From contig CM026402.1 of assembly GCA_014843695.1 (NCBI GenBank), forward strand, positions 12,825,512-12,889,511: a DNA stretch of 64,000 nucleotides. The letters run 5' to 3'. Below are positions 25,514-37,955 of the stretch, in pieces. The position numbers and the translations under genes were made by a program. Below the pieces are notes generated by a model, which saw only the letters and a list, made by a program, of their open reading frames with translations, had not been told where the DNA came from and ran no database searches. The stretch is from Archivesica marissinica. Taxonomy: Eukaryota; Mollusca; Bivalvia; Venerida; Vesicomyidae. How positions within the stretch are numbered: position 1 is the first letter of the stretch; every line of letters starts with the position of its first letter.

Positions 25514-28500
25514 ACTCACCGCCATATTCCTGCCATATACCCGCCATATACCCGCCATATACCCGCCATATACCCGCCATATACCCCGCCATATACCGCC
25601 ATATACCCCGCCATATACCATATACCATATACCCGCCATATACCCGCCATATACCCGCCATATACCCGCCATATACCATATACCCCGCCATATACCCGCC
25701 ATATACCCGCCATATACCATATACCCGCCATATACCCGCCATATACCCGCCATATACCCGCCATATACCGCCATATACCCGCCATATACCACGCCATATA
25801 CCCCGTCATATACCCCGTCATATACCCGCCATATACCCCGCGTATACCCGCCATATACCCGCCATATACCCCGCCGTATACCGCCATATACCCGCCATAT
25901 ACCCGCATATACCATATACCCGCCATATACACGCAATATACCCGCCATATACCCGCCATATACCCACCATATACCCCGCCATATACCATATACACGCCAT
26001 ATACCCACCATATACCCGCCATATCCCCGCCATATACCCGTCATATACCTATACCCGCCATATACCCGCCATATACCCGCCATATACCCACCATATACCC
26101 GCCATATGACCGTCACATACCATATACCCGCCATATACCCGCCATATACCCGCCATATACCCCGCCATATACCCGTCATATACCATATACCCGCTATATA
26201 CCCGCCATATACCCGCCACATACCCGCCATATACCCGCCATATACCCACCATATACCCGCCATATACCCGCCATATACCCGCCATATACCCGCCATATAC
26301 CATATACCCGCCATATACCCGCCATATACGCGTCATATACCCGCCATATACCCGCCATATACCCGCCATATACCCGCCATATACCCGCCATATACCCCCA
26401 TATACCCCGCCATACATATACCCGTCATATACCATATACCCGCCATATACCCGCCATATACCCGCCATAATACCATATATTCGCTATACCCACCATATAC
26501 CCACCATATACCCGCCATATACCCGCCGCCTATACCCCCGCCATATACCCGCCATATACCCGCCATATACGCCATATACCCTATACCCGCCATACCCGCC
26601 ATATAGGCGTCATATACCCGCCATATACCCGCCATATACCCGCCATATACCCGCCATATACCCCGCCATGTACGCGTCATATCCATATACCCGCCATATA
26701 CCCCGCCATATACCCGTCTATACCATATACCGCTATATACCCGCCATATACCCGCCATATCCCACCGCCATATACCCGCCATATACCCGCCGCCATATAC
26801 CCACCATATACCCGCCATATACCCGCCATATACCTGCCATATACCCGCCATATACCCGCCATATACCATATACCATATACCCGCCATATACCCGCCGTAT
26901 ACCCGCCATATACCGCCTATACCCGCCGTATACCCGCCATATACTCGCGCATATACCATATACCCGCCGTATACCCGCCGTATACCCGCCATATACCCGC
27001 CATGTACCCGCCATATACCCGCCATATACCCGCCATATACCATATACCCGCCATATACCCGCCATATACCCGCCATATACGCGTCATATACCCCCATATA
27101 CCCGCCATATACCCGCCATATACCCCCATATACCCGCCATATATCCGACATATACCCGTATATACCGCCATATACCCGCCATATACCCGCTATATACCCC
27201 GCGTATATACCCCCATATACCCCGCCGTATACCCGCCATATACCCGCCATATACCCGACGTATACCGCCATATACCGCATATACCCGGCCGTATACCCGC
27301 CATATACCCGCCATATACCCGCCATATACCCGCCATATACCTATAGCCGCCATATACCCGCCATATACCCACCATACCCCGCCATATACCATATACCCGC
27401 CATATACCCTCCATATACCCGCCATATACCCGCCATATACCGTCATATACCATATACCAGCCATATACCCCATATACCCGCCATATACCACCTTATACCG
27501 CCATATACCCACCATATATCCCGCCATATACCCGCCATATACCCGCATATACCGATATACCGCCATATATTCCCGCCATATACCCGCCATAACCCACGCC
27601 ATATACCGGCCATTATATGCCCGCCATATACCCACCATATACCGCCATATACCAGCATATACCGCCATATACCCGCCATATACCGCCATATACCATATAC
27701 CCGCCATATACCCGCCATATACCCGCCATATACCCGCCATATACCCGCCATATACCAGCCTATACCCCCATATACCCCCATATACCGCCATATACCATAA
27801 CCCACCCCCCCGCCATATACCCACCATATACCGCCATATACCCGCCATATACCGCCATATACCCGCCATATACCCGCCGTATACCGCCATATACCCGCCA
27901 TATACCCGCATATACCATATACCATATACCCGCCGTATACCGCCGTATACCCGCCATACCGCCATATACCCACCATATACCCGCCATATACCCGCCATAT
28001 ACCCCATATACCCGCATATACCCCCATATACCCGCCATATACCCGCCATATACCCGCCATATTACCCGCCATATACCCGCCATATACCCACATATACCCA
28101 CCATATACGCCCATTATACCCACCATATACCCGCCATATACCCGCATATACCCGCCATATACCGCCATATACGTGTCATATACCCGCCATATACCCGCCA
28201 TATACCCGCCGTATACCCGCCATATACTGGCATATACCCGCCATATACCCGCCATATACCCACCCATATACCCGCCATATACCCGCATATACCCACCATA
28301 TACCCCATATACCCCCATATACCCCCATATACCCACATATACCCGCCATATACCCACCATATACGCGTCATATACCCGCCATATACCCACCATATACCCC
28401 GCGTATACCCGCATATACCCACCATATACCCGCCATATACCCGCCATATACCCCTATATACCCCGCCGTATACCCCATATACCCCACCATATACCCACCA

Positions 28501-29332
28501 TATACGCGCCATATACCCGCCATATACCCGCATATACCCGCATATACCGCCATATACCCGCCATATACCCGCATATACCCGCCATATACGCGCCATATAG
28601 CGCCATATACCCCCATATACGCGCCATATGCGCGCCATATACCCACCATATACGCGCCATATACCCGCCTTATACCCGCCATATACGCGCCATATACCGC
28701 CATATACCCGCCATATACCCGCATATACCCGCCATATACCCGCATACCCACCATATACCCGCCATACACCCCCATATACCCACCATATACGCGCCATACA
28801 CCCGCCATATACCCGCATATACCGCCATATACGCGCAATATACCCGCAATATACCCACCATATACCCGCCATATACCCGCATATACCCACCATATACCCG
28901 CCATATACCCGCATATACTCCCCCATATACCCGCCCATATACGCGCCATATACCCGCCATATACCCACCATATACCCGCCATATACCCGCATATACCCGC
29001 CATATACCCACCATATACGCGCCATATACCCGCCATATACACGCCATATACCCGCATATACCCCCATATACCCGCCATATACCCACCATATACGCGACAT
29101 ATACCCGCATATACCCGCATATACCCACCATATACCCGCCATATACCCGCATATACCCGCCATATACCCACCATATACGCGCCATATACCCGCCATATAC
29201 CCGCAATATACCCGCATATACCGCCATATACCCGCCATATACCCACCATACACCCGCCATATACACGCAATATACCCGCATATACCGCCATATACCCGCC
29301 ATATACCAGCATATACCCGCCATATACCCGCC
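25514..29332. repeat. 3.8-kb array of an 11-bp unit
   Basis: About 345 copies of CCCGCCATATA with occasional 10-bp, 8-bp and 16/17-bp steps (CCGCCATATA, CCATATAC). The consensus has no stop codon in any of six frames, and three units spell an 11-residue peptide (PPYTRHIPAIY on plus, MAGIWRVYGGY on minus). This explains the overlapping long frames, including one of 891 codons at 26668-29343. On the right, GTA, CAC and GCG variants become more frequent. It is non-coding repeat DNA. Confidence 0.97.
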
Positions 29333-29391
29333 TCGCACTCTAAGAGGAACTGTCTTTAACAAATGCCATTGCCTTTCCAATAGGTTGTCAC
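29333..29391. repeat. LINE target sequence, left part
   Basis: The 11-bp array stops at this point and similarity to 25152 begins (TCGCACTCTAAGAGGAACTG). It ends with AATAGGTTGTCAC (29379-29391), the left copy of the target-site duplication. Confidence 0.7.
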
Positions 29392-29401
29392 GATCCATTC
29401 T

Positions 29402-29869
29402 CTTTGGCTAAAATTAGTTTGAAATCCACTTCTTTCTTATTGTGCTCTATGTACAGACCACCGAACACTCCAGTTGCAGAATGGAACACTCGAGAAAGCT
29501 ATGGACATCAACGCTAACATTATAATAGTTGGCGATTTAAATCAGGATCTTCTAAACTATAACGTTAATAACTTAAATAATATACTAGTGATGAACAACT
29601 TAACAAACGTAATTAATGAGCCTACAAGGGTAACAAACACATCATCCACAGTATTTGATCCTATTATAGTCTCAGACTGTATTAAGTTTTACAGTTCTGG
29701 AACAATAGATGTCAGTGATACAATTAGTGACCACAAATCTACATATATTTATATTAAGTCTCATGAATATAGCCAGACTTGTTCGAAAAGAAAAGTATGG
29801 TACTACAAAAGAGCAAATTTCGAACGACTGAATGAACTCATTTCTTCTGAAAATCTGGGAATTTATTGA
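29402..29869 (+). pseudogene. LINE endonuclease (APE-like) C-terminal part, frameshifted
   Basis: The C-terminal half of an apurinic/apyrimidinic-like endonuclease, which nicks the target to prime reverse transcription. The first segment reads SMYRPPNTPV in frame 1 (to about 29485). The reading then shifts to another frame, which continues from about 29486 with NIIIVGDLNQDLL (conserved GDLN) and TISDHKS (catalytic SDH motif, near 29725-29745). That frame ends at a stop at 29867-29869. A second one-base shift near 29857 moves the reading into the RT frame. The N-terminal half with the first catalytic residues is missing. Confidence 0.85.
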
Positions 29870-32216
29870 AAATGTATCGATAGATAATGCCTGCACAAAA
29901 TGTACTGAAACTTTATTAACTTTAATGACCGAATGTATTCCCTCCAAAGATATACTAATAAGACCTAATGATAAACCATGGTATGACTCTGAAATCAGAC
30001 GGGTTTCTAGACTTAGAGATAAACAAAAATCTTTAGCGAAAACATCAACCAATATCAATAATTGGTCTAAATATAAAAAATTAAGAAATAATGTTAACAA
30101 TCTTAAGAAATTTGCCAAACAACGTTTCTTTTTAAATATTGAAGAAAGCATATCCGAACAAAATTCATCCAATCCAGGAAGTTACTGGAAATCCTTAAAA
30201 AGTTTACTAAGTAATTATAAAACATCTGACTCAATTCCTGTACTAAAAACTACATTTGCAGATGGTTCTGAACAACTGCATTTTACTGATGAGGATAAGG
30301 CTAATTGTCTTAATGACTATTTTACGTCAGTTTCTAATATAGATGATTCATCTACTAACCTACCATTAATAAACATGAAAACAAATGAATCATTAAATAA
30401 TATTAACATACAAGAATCTGACATTGAAGATATAATTGGTATTCTTAATGTTAATAAAGCCGTAGGTCCTGACCTCATTAGTCAAAGAGTACTAAAGCAT
30501 ATTCAATTTTCTATCTCAAAACCTCTATGTTTATTATTTAATAAATCGCTGCGCGGAGGGTTGTTCCCATCCAAATGGAAGGTAGCTTCAGTGTTGCCCC
30601 TGTTTAAAAAAGGACAAAATAATATTGCCAGTAAATATCGCCCGATTTCTCTACTCAGTTGTGTAGGTAAATTAATGGAACGGTGTGTGTATAAATATAT
30701 TTATAAGTTTCTAGTGACCAACGATTTAATCTATAAACAACAATCTGGGTTCTTAAAAGGTCACTCGACTGTATATCAATTAATTGATATTTATCATCAG
30801 GTCGCACAGTCCTTTGATTCAAAGTTACATACAGGTCTAATCTTCTGCGATATATCCAAAGCATTTGACAGAGTGTGGCACAAGGGTTTACTATTTAAAT
30901 TAAAGCAATGTGGCATTGGCGGTCAGGTCTTCAATTGGATCACTGATTATCTCTCAGGTAGGGAGCAGCGGGTCATTATGGGCACATCACTTTCCCGTTT
31001 CAATACTATATATGCAGGGGTACCCCAGTGATCAGTTCTCGGTCCTCTCTTATTTTTAATTTATGTCAATGACATATCTGATCAACTATTAAGTATAACT
31101 CGATTATTTGCAGACGATACATCGTTAGCCTGTACAACTTCCAATATTGCAGATCTCGAAGGAATACTTAACCACGATCTCAGTGTTTTAACACAATGGT
31201 CTAAACAGTGGCTTGTAACATTCAATCCAAACAAAACTGAAGTTTTGTATATTGGAAATGGAAACGAACCACAACTAACCCTGATTTTTTATATCATTAG
31301 CTTGTCCACAACTGAAACTCATAAACATCTAGGAGTAACTTTTAGTAAAGATTGCAAATGGCGCAGTCATATTAATAATATTACTACTTCTGCGTCCAAA
31401 CTTCTTGGTATCATGCGAAAATTGAAATTTTCCATTAAGCGCAAGTCCCTTAATCAAATTTATATTTCATTCCTAAGACCAATCCTTGAGTATGCCTCAA
31501 CTGTTTGGGATAATTGTACATTCTATGATAAAGAGAATCTTGAAAAAATTCAGAACGAAGCAGCTAGACTAGTGACTGGTACTACTAGGTCAGTTAGCTT
31601 GAACAACCTTTACCACGAAATTGGTTGGCTATCTCTTTCCGACAGACGGGCATATCAAAAATTGGTTTTGACTTACAAAATTAAACATAAATTAGTACCC
31701 GATTACCTAAGTGCACTATTTTCTAGAACTGTTGACCAAACGTCACAATACAATCTGAGAAACAGTACTGATTTTGCGATATTGCCAAGGCGCACTGCGA
31801 TGTTTGCTAATTCCTTTGTTCCGTCCACTATTGATGCATGGAATTCATTACCACTTGCTGTCCGTGAGCTTCAAACGCTTGCTTCGTTCAAACGTGAACT
31901 CTTGTGTACACTTGGGTATGCTAAGAGGTACTTATCAGTTATGCATACGCGTTTAAGGAACAATTGTAGTGACCTTAAACGCGACTTATTTCTTAATCAC
32001 GTTTCAGATCATGATCTTTGTAATCATTGTAATGAACGCGAAGACGCAGCACATTACTTCTTTAATTGCACAAATTATATTGCGCAAAGGTCTCAATTAT
32101 TCATCACAACCCGTCGTTTTCATCCCTTGAACTGCCACTTCTTACTTCATGGTGATTGTGAACTCTCATATGAAGACAATATTGTTGTCTTTCAAGCTGT
32201 TCAAGTGTATATATAA
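29832..32216 (+). pseudogene. LINE reverse transcriptase ORF with one in-frame stop
   Basis: A 795-codon region in a single frame, interrupted once by TGA at 31029-31031. Visible RT blocks in order: KAVGPDLIS; YRPISLLS (30636-30659); QSGFLKGHST; FCDISKAFDRVWH with catalytic Asp at 30849-30851; GVPQ, stop, SVLGPLLF (the stop replaces the conserved Gly of this block); FADD at 31107-31118 holding the catalytic Asp pair; and HKHLGV. The thumb-like region has LRPILEYASTVWD. The C-terminus has CNHCNEREDAAHYFFNC, a CCHC-like motif of this LINE group, and a natural stop at 32214-32216. The ATG at 29832 is not the true start; the protein continues from the endonuclease. The element is probably inactive but not old. 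Confidence 0.9.
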
Positions 32217-32625
32217 GAGATACAAAACGTTTTGATCAAACTAAGTAGCTCCCTCTGTGGCTGCTCCAGGGGCTAGGTGACACTACACACTACAGTTCTT
32301 TCACTCTCGTCTCTCTTCATTCTCCAACACTTAGTTAATCACTCTTGTTTCTTCTATCAATATTATTCTCTCAGCTTCTGACTGTTACATTGTATATACA
32401 TGTATTGCATCACCGATTACTCTGTATTATATTGCCATGTACTCGTATAAGGTATCTAATCTGCCATATTGAAATGTTGTAAAATTAATGAACCAATTGG
32501 GAAGGGTCGAATCTAATGTTTTAAGAACTTGTGACCCGACCCATTTGCCATTATCGATATTGTTGTTTGTGGTGTATTATATTATTGTATGTGTACTTGT
32601 ATTGGCAATAAAATATGTTTAAACT
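32217..32625 (+). other. LINE 3' UTR and polyadenylation signal
   Basis: About 400 bp between the ORF stop and the 3' edge. The last ~170 bp (GGGAAGGGTCGAATC ... GACCCGACCC ... TTGGCAATAAAATATG) have the same order as the minus-strand 3' end at 48904-49100, which identifies the conserved tail that the RT would recognise. Confidence 0.75.
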
Positions 32626-33977
32626 AATAGGTTGCCACTAACCATGTACGTCTTAATCTTACATGAAACGCGTGTGACATTTTACAAACAAAATGTTCTT
32701 CAAATGTCTTAGTGATTAATGTGTTCAACGTTAAGATAAACTGGATGAATTCTTCATCTAATATGATATGTCAAATACAAACATCACCACTGACTTGTTT
32801 TGCTGAATGGTAGATGTTATTTTATGTGATTGGCATTTTCAGTACGTGTTACAGTGATAATTACATTTTACTTCGAATCATGATTCCAGGAATATATCCA
32901 GGCATTCTTCACCTACTCCACGTAATCCACTTACGTCCTAGCTTTCATCTTACTCCACATAATCCACTTACGTCCTACCTTTCATCTTCTTGTTCGTGTA
33001 CTTGCCAAACTGATTTTGTAATTTAATTATTAAGTAATTCGCTAACGGTTTTGCTTCAAGTAACTAAAGCCGAAATGAGTGGTGTATGTCCCACAGATTT
33101 TGTACTAAGCTGAAACCTTCCATTGGCGGGTACTAACTTATTTAAAACACTGTGTTGACGTCATACCTTTGTACGTGCAGTCCATTATTATTAATATTGA
33201 ACTGGTCTCAAAAGGCAAGCGAATTATATTAAATCCTAAGCGTACATGTACGAAATTAACAATGTTACTTATAGTCCAGTACATTTAGCCAAAAAAATGA
33301 CCGAACCAGAGAAAACAATTGAACAGATAGTGCACCTATATTGCCAGTATCTATAAGGTTTCATCTTTCAGAAAAAATCAAATCTTTTATCTGGGCGTGG
33401 TGGAAATATAATATTTTTCGAGGTCAAGGTCACCAGGGGTAAAAGCATGACGTGGCGATATATAGCATTATCCAAATATGTGTAGGCACAAACAGTTAAT
33501 ACTCCCTAAATACTCATTTGAGTATAATGATGTAAACAAATTAAGAAAGTGTACAGTCATTTAAGGATGACCTTGATATCAATTTCAAGGTCAAACTTCT
33601 GACATTTTTGACGAAGTTTCACTTGCTTTACATGCCGTTATATTCAAAACGATTCATATAAGTTTTTTCGGATACATTAATATTGTGTATGTAAACAGTA
33701 GTCTTAGAACTCAGTTTGAAGCAGACTTGGTAGTATACAGAACCGGGATTGTATCAATAAGTAATACTACTGAACATAATAAGAATTCATATATCTCAAT
33801 CATAATCAAACATTTTGGTAATATTTTAAGCATATTTTCAGTTATACATAATTATTATAAACATTTCGAACTGGGTACTTGTTTCTTCTATATCATGACA
33901 TGTCACGTTTTCTGTTAGATACATTAAATGAACTAGGGATTTTATTAGTAAGATCTGGTTATTTAAGTGTATGTTTA
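32626..33977. other. right target flank and unique DNA, no gene seen
   Basis: 32626-32638 is the right target-site duplication, and 32639-32785 continues the diverged duplicate of 25200-25393. After that there is unique AT-rich sequence with a short tandem (ATCCACTTACGTCCTA) near 32920-32975. No exon is recognised; the 70-77 codon frames are chance-length. Confidence 0.55.
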
Positions 33978-34093
33978 AATTAGATATAAGCCTCAAACGA
34001 TACAATATGTAAAATAGTGGTACTGTCTTCGGCGTTATGCGCCTCACACAGTCCACTATTTTACATATTGGATCGTTTGAGGCTTATATCCTA
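33978..34093. repeat. ~110-bp near-perfect hairpin (palindromic element)
   Basis: The left arm GATATAAGCCTCAAACGATA continues to TATGTAAAATAGTGG. The right arm is its complement (CCACTATTTTACATATTGGA to CGTTTGAGGCTTATATC), with about two mismatches over ~38 bp. The loop is itself partly paired (ACTGT/ACAGT, GGCG/CGCC). It is probably a foldback MITE; no clear target duplication was found. Confidence 0.85.
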
Positions 34094-34256
34094 TACATAA
34101 ACACATGTGTTAGCTGTGTCGTGTGCAGTGCACAGTACAATATTCTATTATTGAAAAGCTGGTAACAAATTTCAAGAACTATTAAAAATGTCTTGAACTG
34201 GAGTGTAGTAATGTGGGGATTTGGAAGTTGTGTCAGAGACTACAAAATTTAGTGTG

Positions 34257-34512
34257 TTTTACTGTGCTTGGTTGCCAAGTGGCATATTGATTGCGCATGC
34301 CAGAACGAATGTTGCCACATAAAGGACCGTGGTTTATTATGTTGTCAATCTCATCGGGTCCAGTAATCGGTTTGTGATTCAAACGTTTTACAAATTATTG
34401 CTGTATTTGGTTGCCAAGTGACATCTTGATTGCGCATGCCAGAACGAACGTTGTTGCCTAGCGGACCGTGATCTATTGTGTTGTCAGATCTCCTCTGGTC
34501 CAGTAATCTTGG
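34257..34512. repeat. ~139-bp tandem duplication
   Basis: Two diverged copies with TTGGTTGCCAAGTG starting near 34268 and 34407. Both contain GATTGCGCATGCCAGAACGA and GGTCCAGTAATC. Confidence 0.85.
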
Positions 34513-34682
34513 TACCATATACCGCCGCAACGTTCTCCAAATAATGGTGTATCATTGTCCAGTTTATATCATAGCCGTGATCGTATTTAGCGTTGGAATA
34601 AATAAAAGAAAAAACAATAAAACTAATTAGTCTTCACCTAAGTATTTATTTGTCATATCCGAGAAGAGCCATACATATTATT

Positions 34683-34882
34683 AGTTTATACAAATTTAGT
34701 TTAGCTCGATTGGCAAACAAGTTTCCTGGTGTAATCCATCGCCATGGTGGAGAGAGAAGAGGCAATGTGGAATTTAAATGCCTTGCCAAAGGGCACACTC
34801 GTAACGGCTCCAGCGGAGGCTCGAACTCCGGGCCTTTCTCACCTGAAACGAACGCCCTACCACTGCCCTATTACGACTTCAA
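34683..34882 (-). mobile_element. SINE family A copy
   Basis: Minus-strand copy with head, body and short tail (plus-strand marks: AGTTTAGCTCGATTG, GTAATCCATCGCCATGG, GGGCACACTCGTAACGGCTC). Part of the tail/body junction is deleted. The 167-codon frame at 34650-35153 is a shadow of this element. Confidence 0.75.
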
Positions 34883-35251
34883 CCATGTTATTGTAACAAA
34901 TGATCGACAATGCCATGTGTGCCTTTCTAGTGCCCAATGCCCCTTTCACGACCCAAGTGCCAGTAATTTAAATGTTGTGCAGCTACACGTGCCTGTACAT
35001 TTAACGTCTTATATGATACGAGTCACACACGTCTGGTTCAAATATCTAATCAATTGCAAGCACATGTGGTCCAAACGTCTTAACAATGTTAAGCGCCAGC
35101 GAATTAAATGTCTTGCTAATAGAAAGTTTCTTGCAAGTAAGCTGAAGTGTTAACTTATTGAAAGACCATTAAACTGTAAACAGTCTTATAATCGATTCTG
35201 AATGGGAATGTATGGCGATAGTTTGCATGGTTGTCTAACTATACTACAAAA
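34883..35251. other. unique DNA, no gene seen
   Basis: Short spacer between the SINE and the MITE, with no recognised feature. Confidence 0.4.
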
Positions 35252-35453
35252 CATAGAAAACGCACGCCGACATTATATGATTATTATTACATGAACACGA
35301 AATACGAAGGATTCCATCACAGATATATCACATCTTTATTACAAAACACAAACTGAACAACTAAACATATTCCCAAATGTTTAAAACTATGTATTTATAT
35401 AGTTTTTGTTGTTCATGTAAAAACACACTTATCCGAATTGTGTGTTTTCTATG
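35252..35453 (-). mobile_element. ~200-bp MITE with terminal inverted repeats
   Basis: Ends are CATAGAAAACGCAC (35252-35265) and GTGTGTTTTCTATG (35440-35453), inverted with one mismatch. Similarity of the ends extends outward a few bases (ACTA). The interior has no coding capacity. The reverse complement of the whole element matches 51128-51332, where one end continues into a 36-bp minisatellite. The size and TIRs fit a non-autonomous DNA transposon; the superfamily is unknown. Confidence 0.75.
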
Positions 35454-35767
35454 TCTAGTGTATATCTTAGAAATGAAAATTAGGCATGCAATAATTGAAT
35501 GTTATGTCAAATTTAGAGTACTAACCACCATTATGAACGAGAAAATAATACATTCTTGTAAATGTATGCAGTTAGAGTATTTGAATATAATATTATGCCA
35601 GGTAGCATGCATGCGGGACAGATAAATTAATACACAATCAATTTATAAACTTGTGTTATCAGTGTCTTCCACCACAAAATAAATAAAAACAAATTCGGGC
35701 ACCAAAACGGGGAAACCCTATGTATTACCCTATGTAGTTGATGTCTGTCTGTCTGTCTGTCTGTGCA
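35454..35767. other. unique DNA, no gene seen
   Basis: Contains a short (TCTG)n run at about 35741-35764 just upstream of a SINE B fragment. Confidence 0.4.
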
Positions 35768-35850
35768 CATCGTTCACGTAAATGAACCAGAGACGACTCT
35801 GGAATGGGTGCACTATCCGCCAAAAATATAAAATGACTAATCTATTCAGG
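35768..35850 (+). mobile_element. SINE family B, internal fragment
   Basis: Degenerate piece: CACGTAAATGAACCAGAGAC, GACTCTGGAATGGGT and CTATTCAGGAGGC. Head and tail are absent. Confidence 0.6.
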
Positions 35851-36196
35851 AGGCCTCCTAGGAATGTCTATCAACAATGGATAACTGTTCATTTGCACAT
35901 TTAAATAATGTACTCATACCTCGACCGGCTATATGGACGATAATGCACAATTATTATAATATTACCTTTACTGACATTAATTGACATATCATTTTTTATT
36001 GGTTGTTGACAATATATACACTTGTTTTCCAAAAGTAGGTCATGCAGAATTGAATGAATATTAAATGTTAAGCTTTGCGGATAGACTCTCGCAACTCATT
36101 AATGAGTGGCTTTGTATTTTATTTGATAACTATCATACCTATTGTGTATAATATTTATGGTGTATCAATTTCTGTACAATGGTGAGACTTCAATAA
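35851..36196. other. AT-rich DNA ending in a retroposon-like 3' tail
   Basis: The last bases before the microsatellite read GTACAATGGTGAGACTTCAATAAAATG. A polyadenylation-like AATAAA directly followed by a simple-repeat tail suggests the 3' end of a LINE or SINE. Confidence 0.4.
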
Positions 36197-36730
<534 letters not shown>

Positions 36731-37730
36731 NNNNNNNNNNNNNNNNNNNNNNNNNNNNNNNNNNNNNNNNNNNNNNNNNNNNNNNNNNNNNNNNNNNNNN
36801 NNNNNNNNNNNNNNNNNNNNNNNNNNNNNNNNNNNNNNNNNNNNNNNNNNNNNNNNNNNNNNNNNNNNNNNNNNNNNNNNNNNNNNNNNNNNNNNNNNNN
36901 NNNNNNNNNNNNNNNNNNNNNNNNNNNNNNNNNNNNNNNNNNNNNNNNNNNNNNNNNNNNNNNNNNNNNNNNNNNNNNNNNNNNNNNNNNNNNNNNNNNN
37001 NNNNNNNNNNNNNNNNNNNNNNNNNNNNNNNNNNNNNNNNNNNNNNNNNNNNNNNNNNNNNNNNNNNNNNNNNNNNNNNNNNNNNNNNNNNNNNNNNNNN
37101 NNNNNNNNNNNNNNNNNNNNNNNNNNNNNNNNNNNNNNNNNNNNNNNNNNNNNNNNNNNNNNNNNNNNNNNNNNNNNNNNNNNNNNNNNNNNNNNNNNNN
37201 NNNNNNNNNNNNNNNNNNNNNNNNNNNNNNNNNNNNNNNNNNNNNNNNNNNNNNNNNNNNNNNNNNNNNNNNNNNNNNNNNNNNNNNNNNNNNNNNNNNN
37301 NNNNNNNNNNNNNNNNNNNNNNNNNNNNNNNNNNNNNNNNNNNNNNNNNNNNNNNNNNNNNNNNNNNNNNNNNNNNNNNNNNNNNNNNNNNNNNNNNNNN
37401 NNNNNNNNNNNNNNNNNNNNNNNNNNNNNNNNNNNNNNNNNNNNNNNNNNNNNNNNNNNNNNNNNNNNNNNNNNNNNNNNNNNNNNNNNNNNNNNNNNNN
37501 NNNNNNNNNNNNNNNNNNNNNNNNNNNNNNNNNNNNNNNNNNNNNNNNNNNNNNNNNNNNNNNNNNNNNNNNNNNNNNNNNNNNNNNNNNNNNNNNNNNN
37601 NNNNNNNNNNNNNNNNNNNNNNNNNNNNNNNNNNNNNNNNNNNNNNNNNNNNNNNNNNNNNNNNNNNNNNNNNNNNNNNNNNNNNNNNNNNNNNNNNNNN
37701 NNNNNNNNNNNNNNNNNNNNNNNNNNNNNN
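36731..37730. other. assembly gap, exactly 1000 N
   Basis: A second run of exactly 1000 N, between (TCTG)n and the 48-bp satellite. Confidence 0.98.
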
Positions 37731-37955
37731 AGATGTCAAGCCCCTCGCGACCAATCAAATATCACCTTAATCGTTCATAGATGCCAAGCCCATCGCGATC
37801 AATCAAATATCATCTTAATCGTTCATAGATGCCAAGCCCGTCACGACCAATCAAATATCATCTTAATCGTTCATAGATGCCAAGCCCGTCACGACCAATC
37901 AAATATCATCTTAATCGTTCATAGATGTCAAGCCCCTCGCGACCAATCAAATATC
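37731..37955. repeat. 48-bp satellite array (right block)
   Basis: Nearly five copies of the same 48-bp unit as 4147-4888, in the same orientation (AGATGCCAAGCCCGTCACGA and AGATGTCAAGCCCCTCGCGA versions, both also found in the left block). The array ends cleanly in unique sequence at CAAATATC|TGATG. Confidence 0.95.

Larger units (their letters stand above)
29392..32625 (+). mobile_element. LINE (non-LTR retrotransposon), 5'-truncated, 3.2 kb
   Basis: The element is bounded by a 13-bp target-site duplication with one mismatch (AATAGGTTGTCAC at 29379-29391, AATAGGTTGCCAC at 32626-32638). It begins inside the endonuclease domain, carries a long RT region, then a C-terminal CCHC-type cysteine motif, a ~400-bp 3' UTR and an AATAAA at 32607-32612 just before a short ATATGTTTAAACT end. 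5' truncation is the usual outcome of target-primed reverse transcription. The domain order (APE endonuclease, RT, C-terminal zinc motif) suits the Jockey/CR1/L2-like superfamily; the clade is not decided here. The 3' end matches the LINE at 48904-49468. Confidence 0.9.

Noticed and set aside
26668..29343. 891-codon open frame and the other long frames over 25464-29411
   Set aside because: The 11-bp repeat has no stop in any frame, so long frames appear on both strands at once. There is no start context or domain.
34650..35153. 167-codon plus-strand frame
   Set aside because: Its first part is a reversed SINE A and the rest has no recognisable features.
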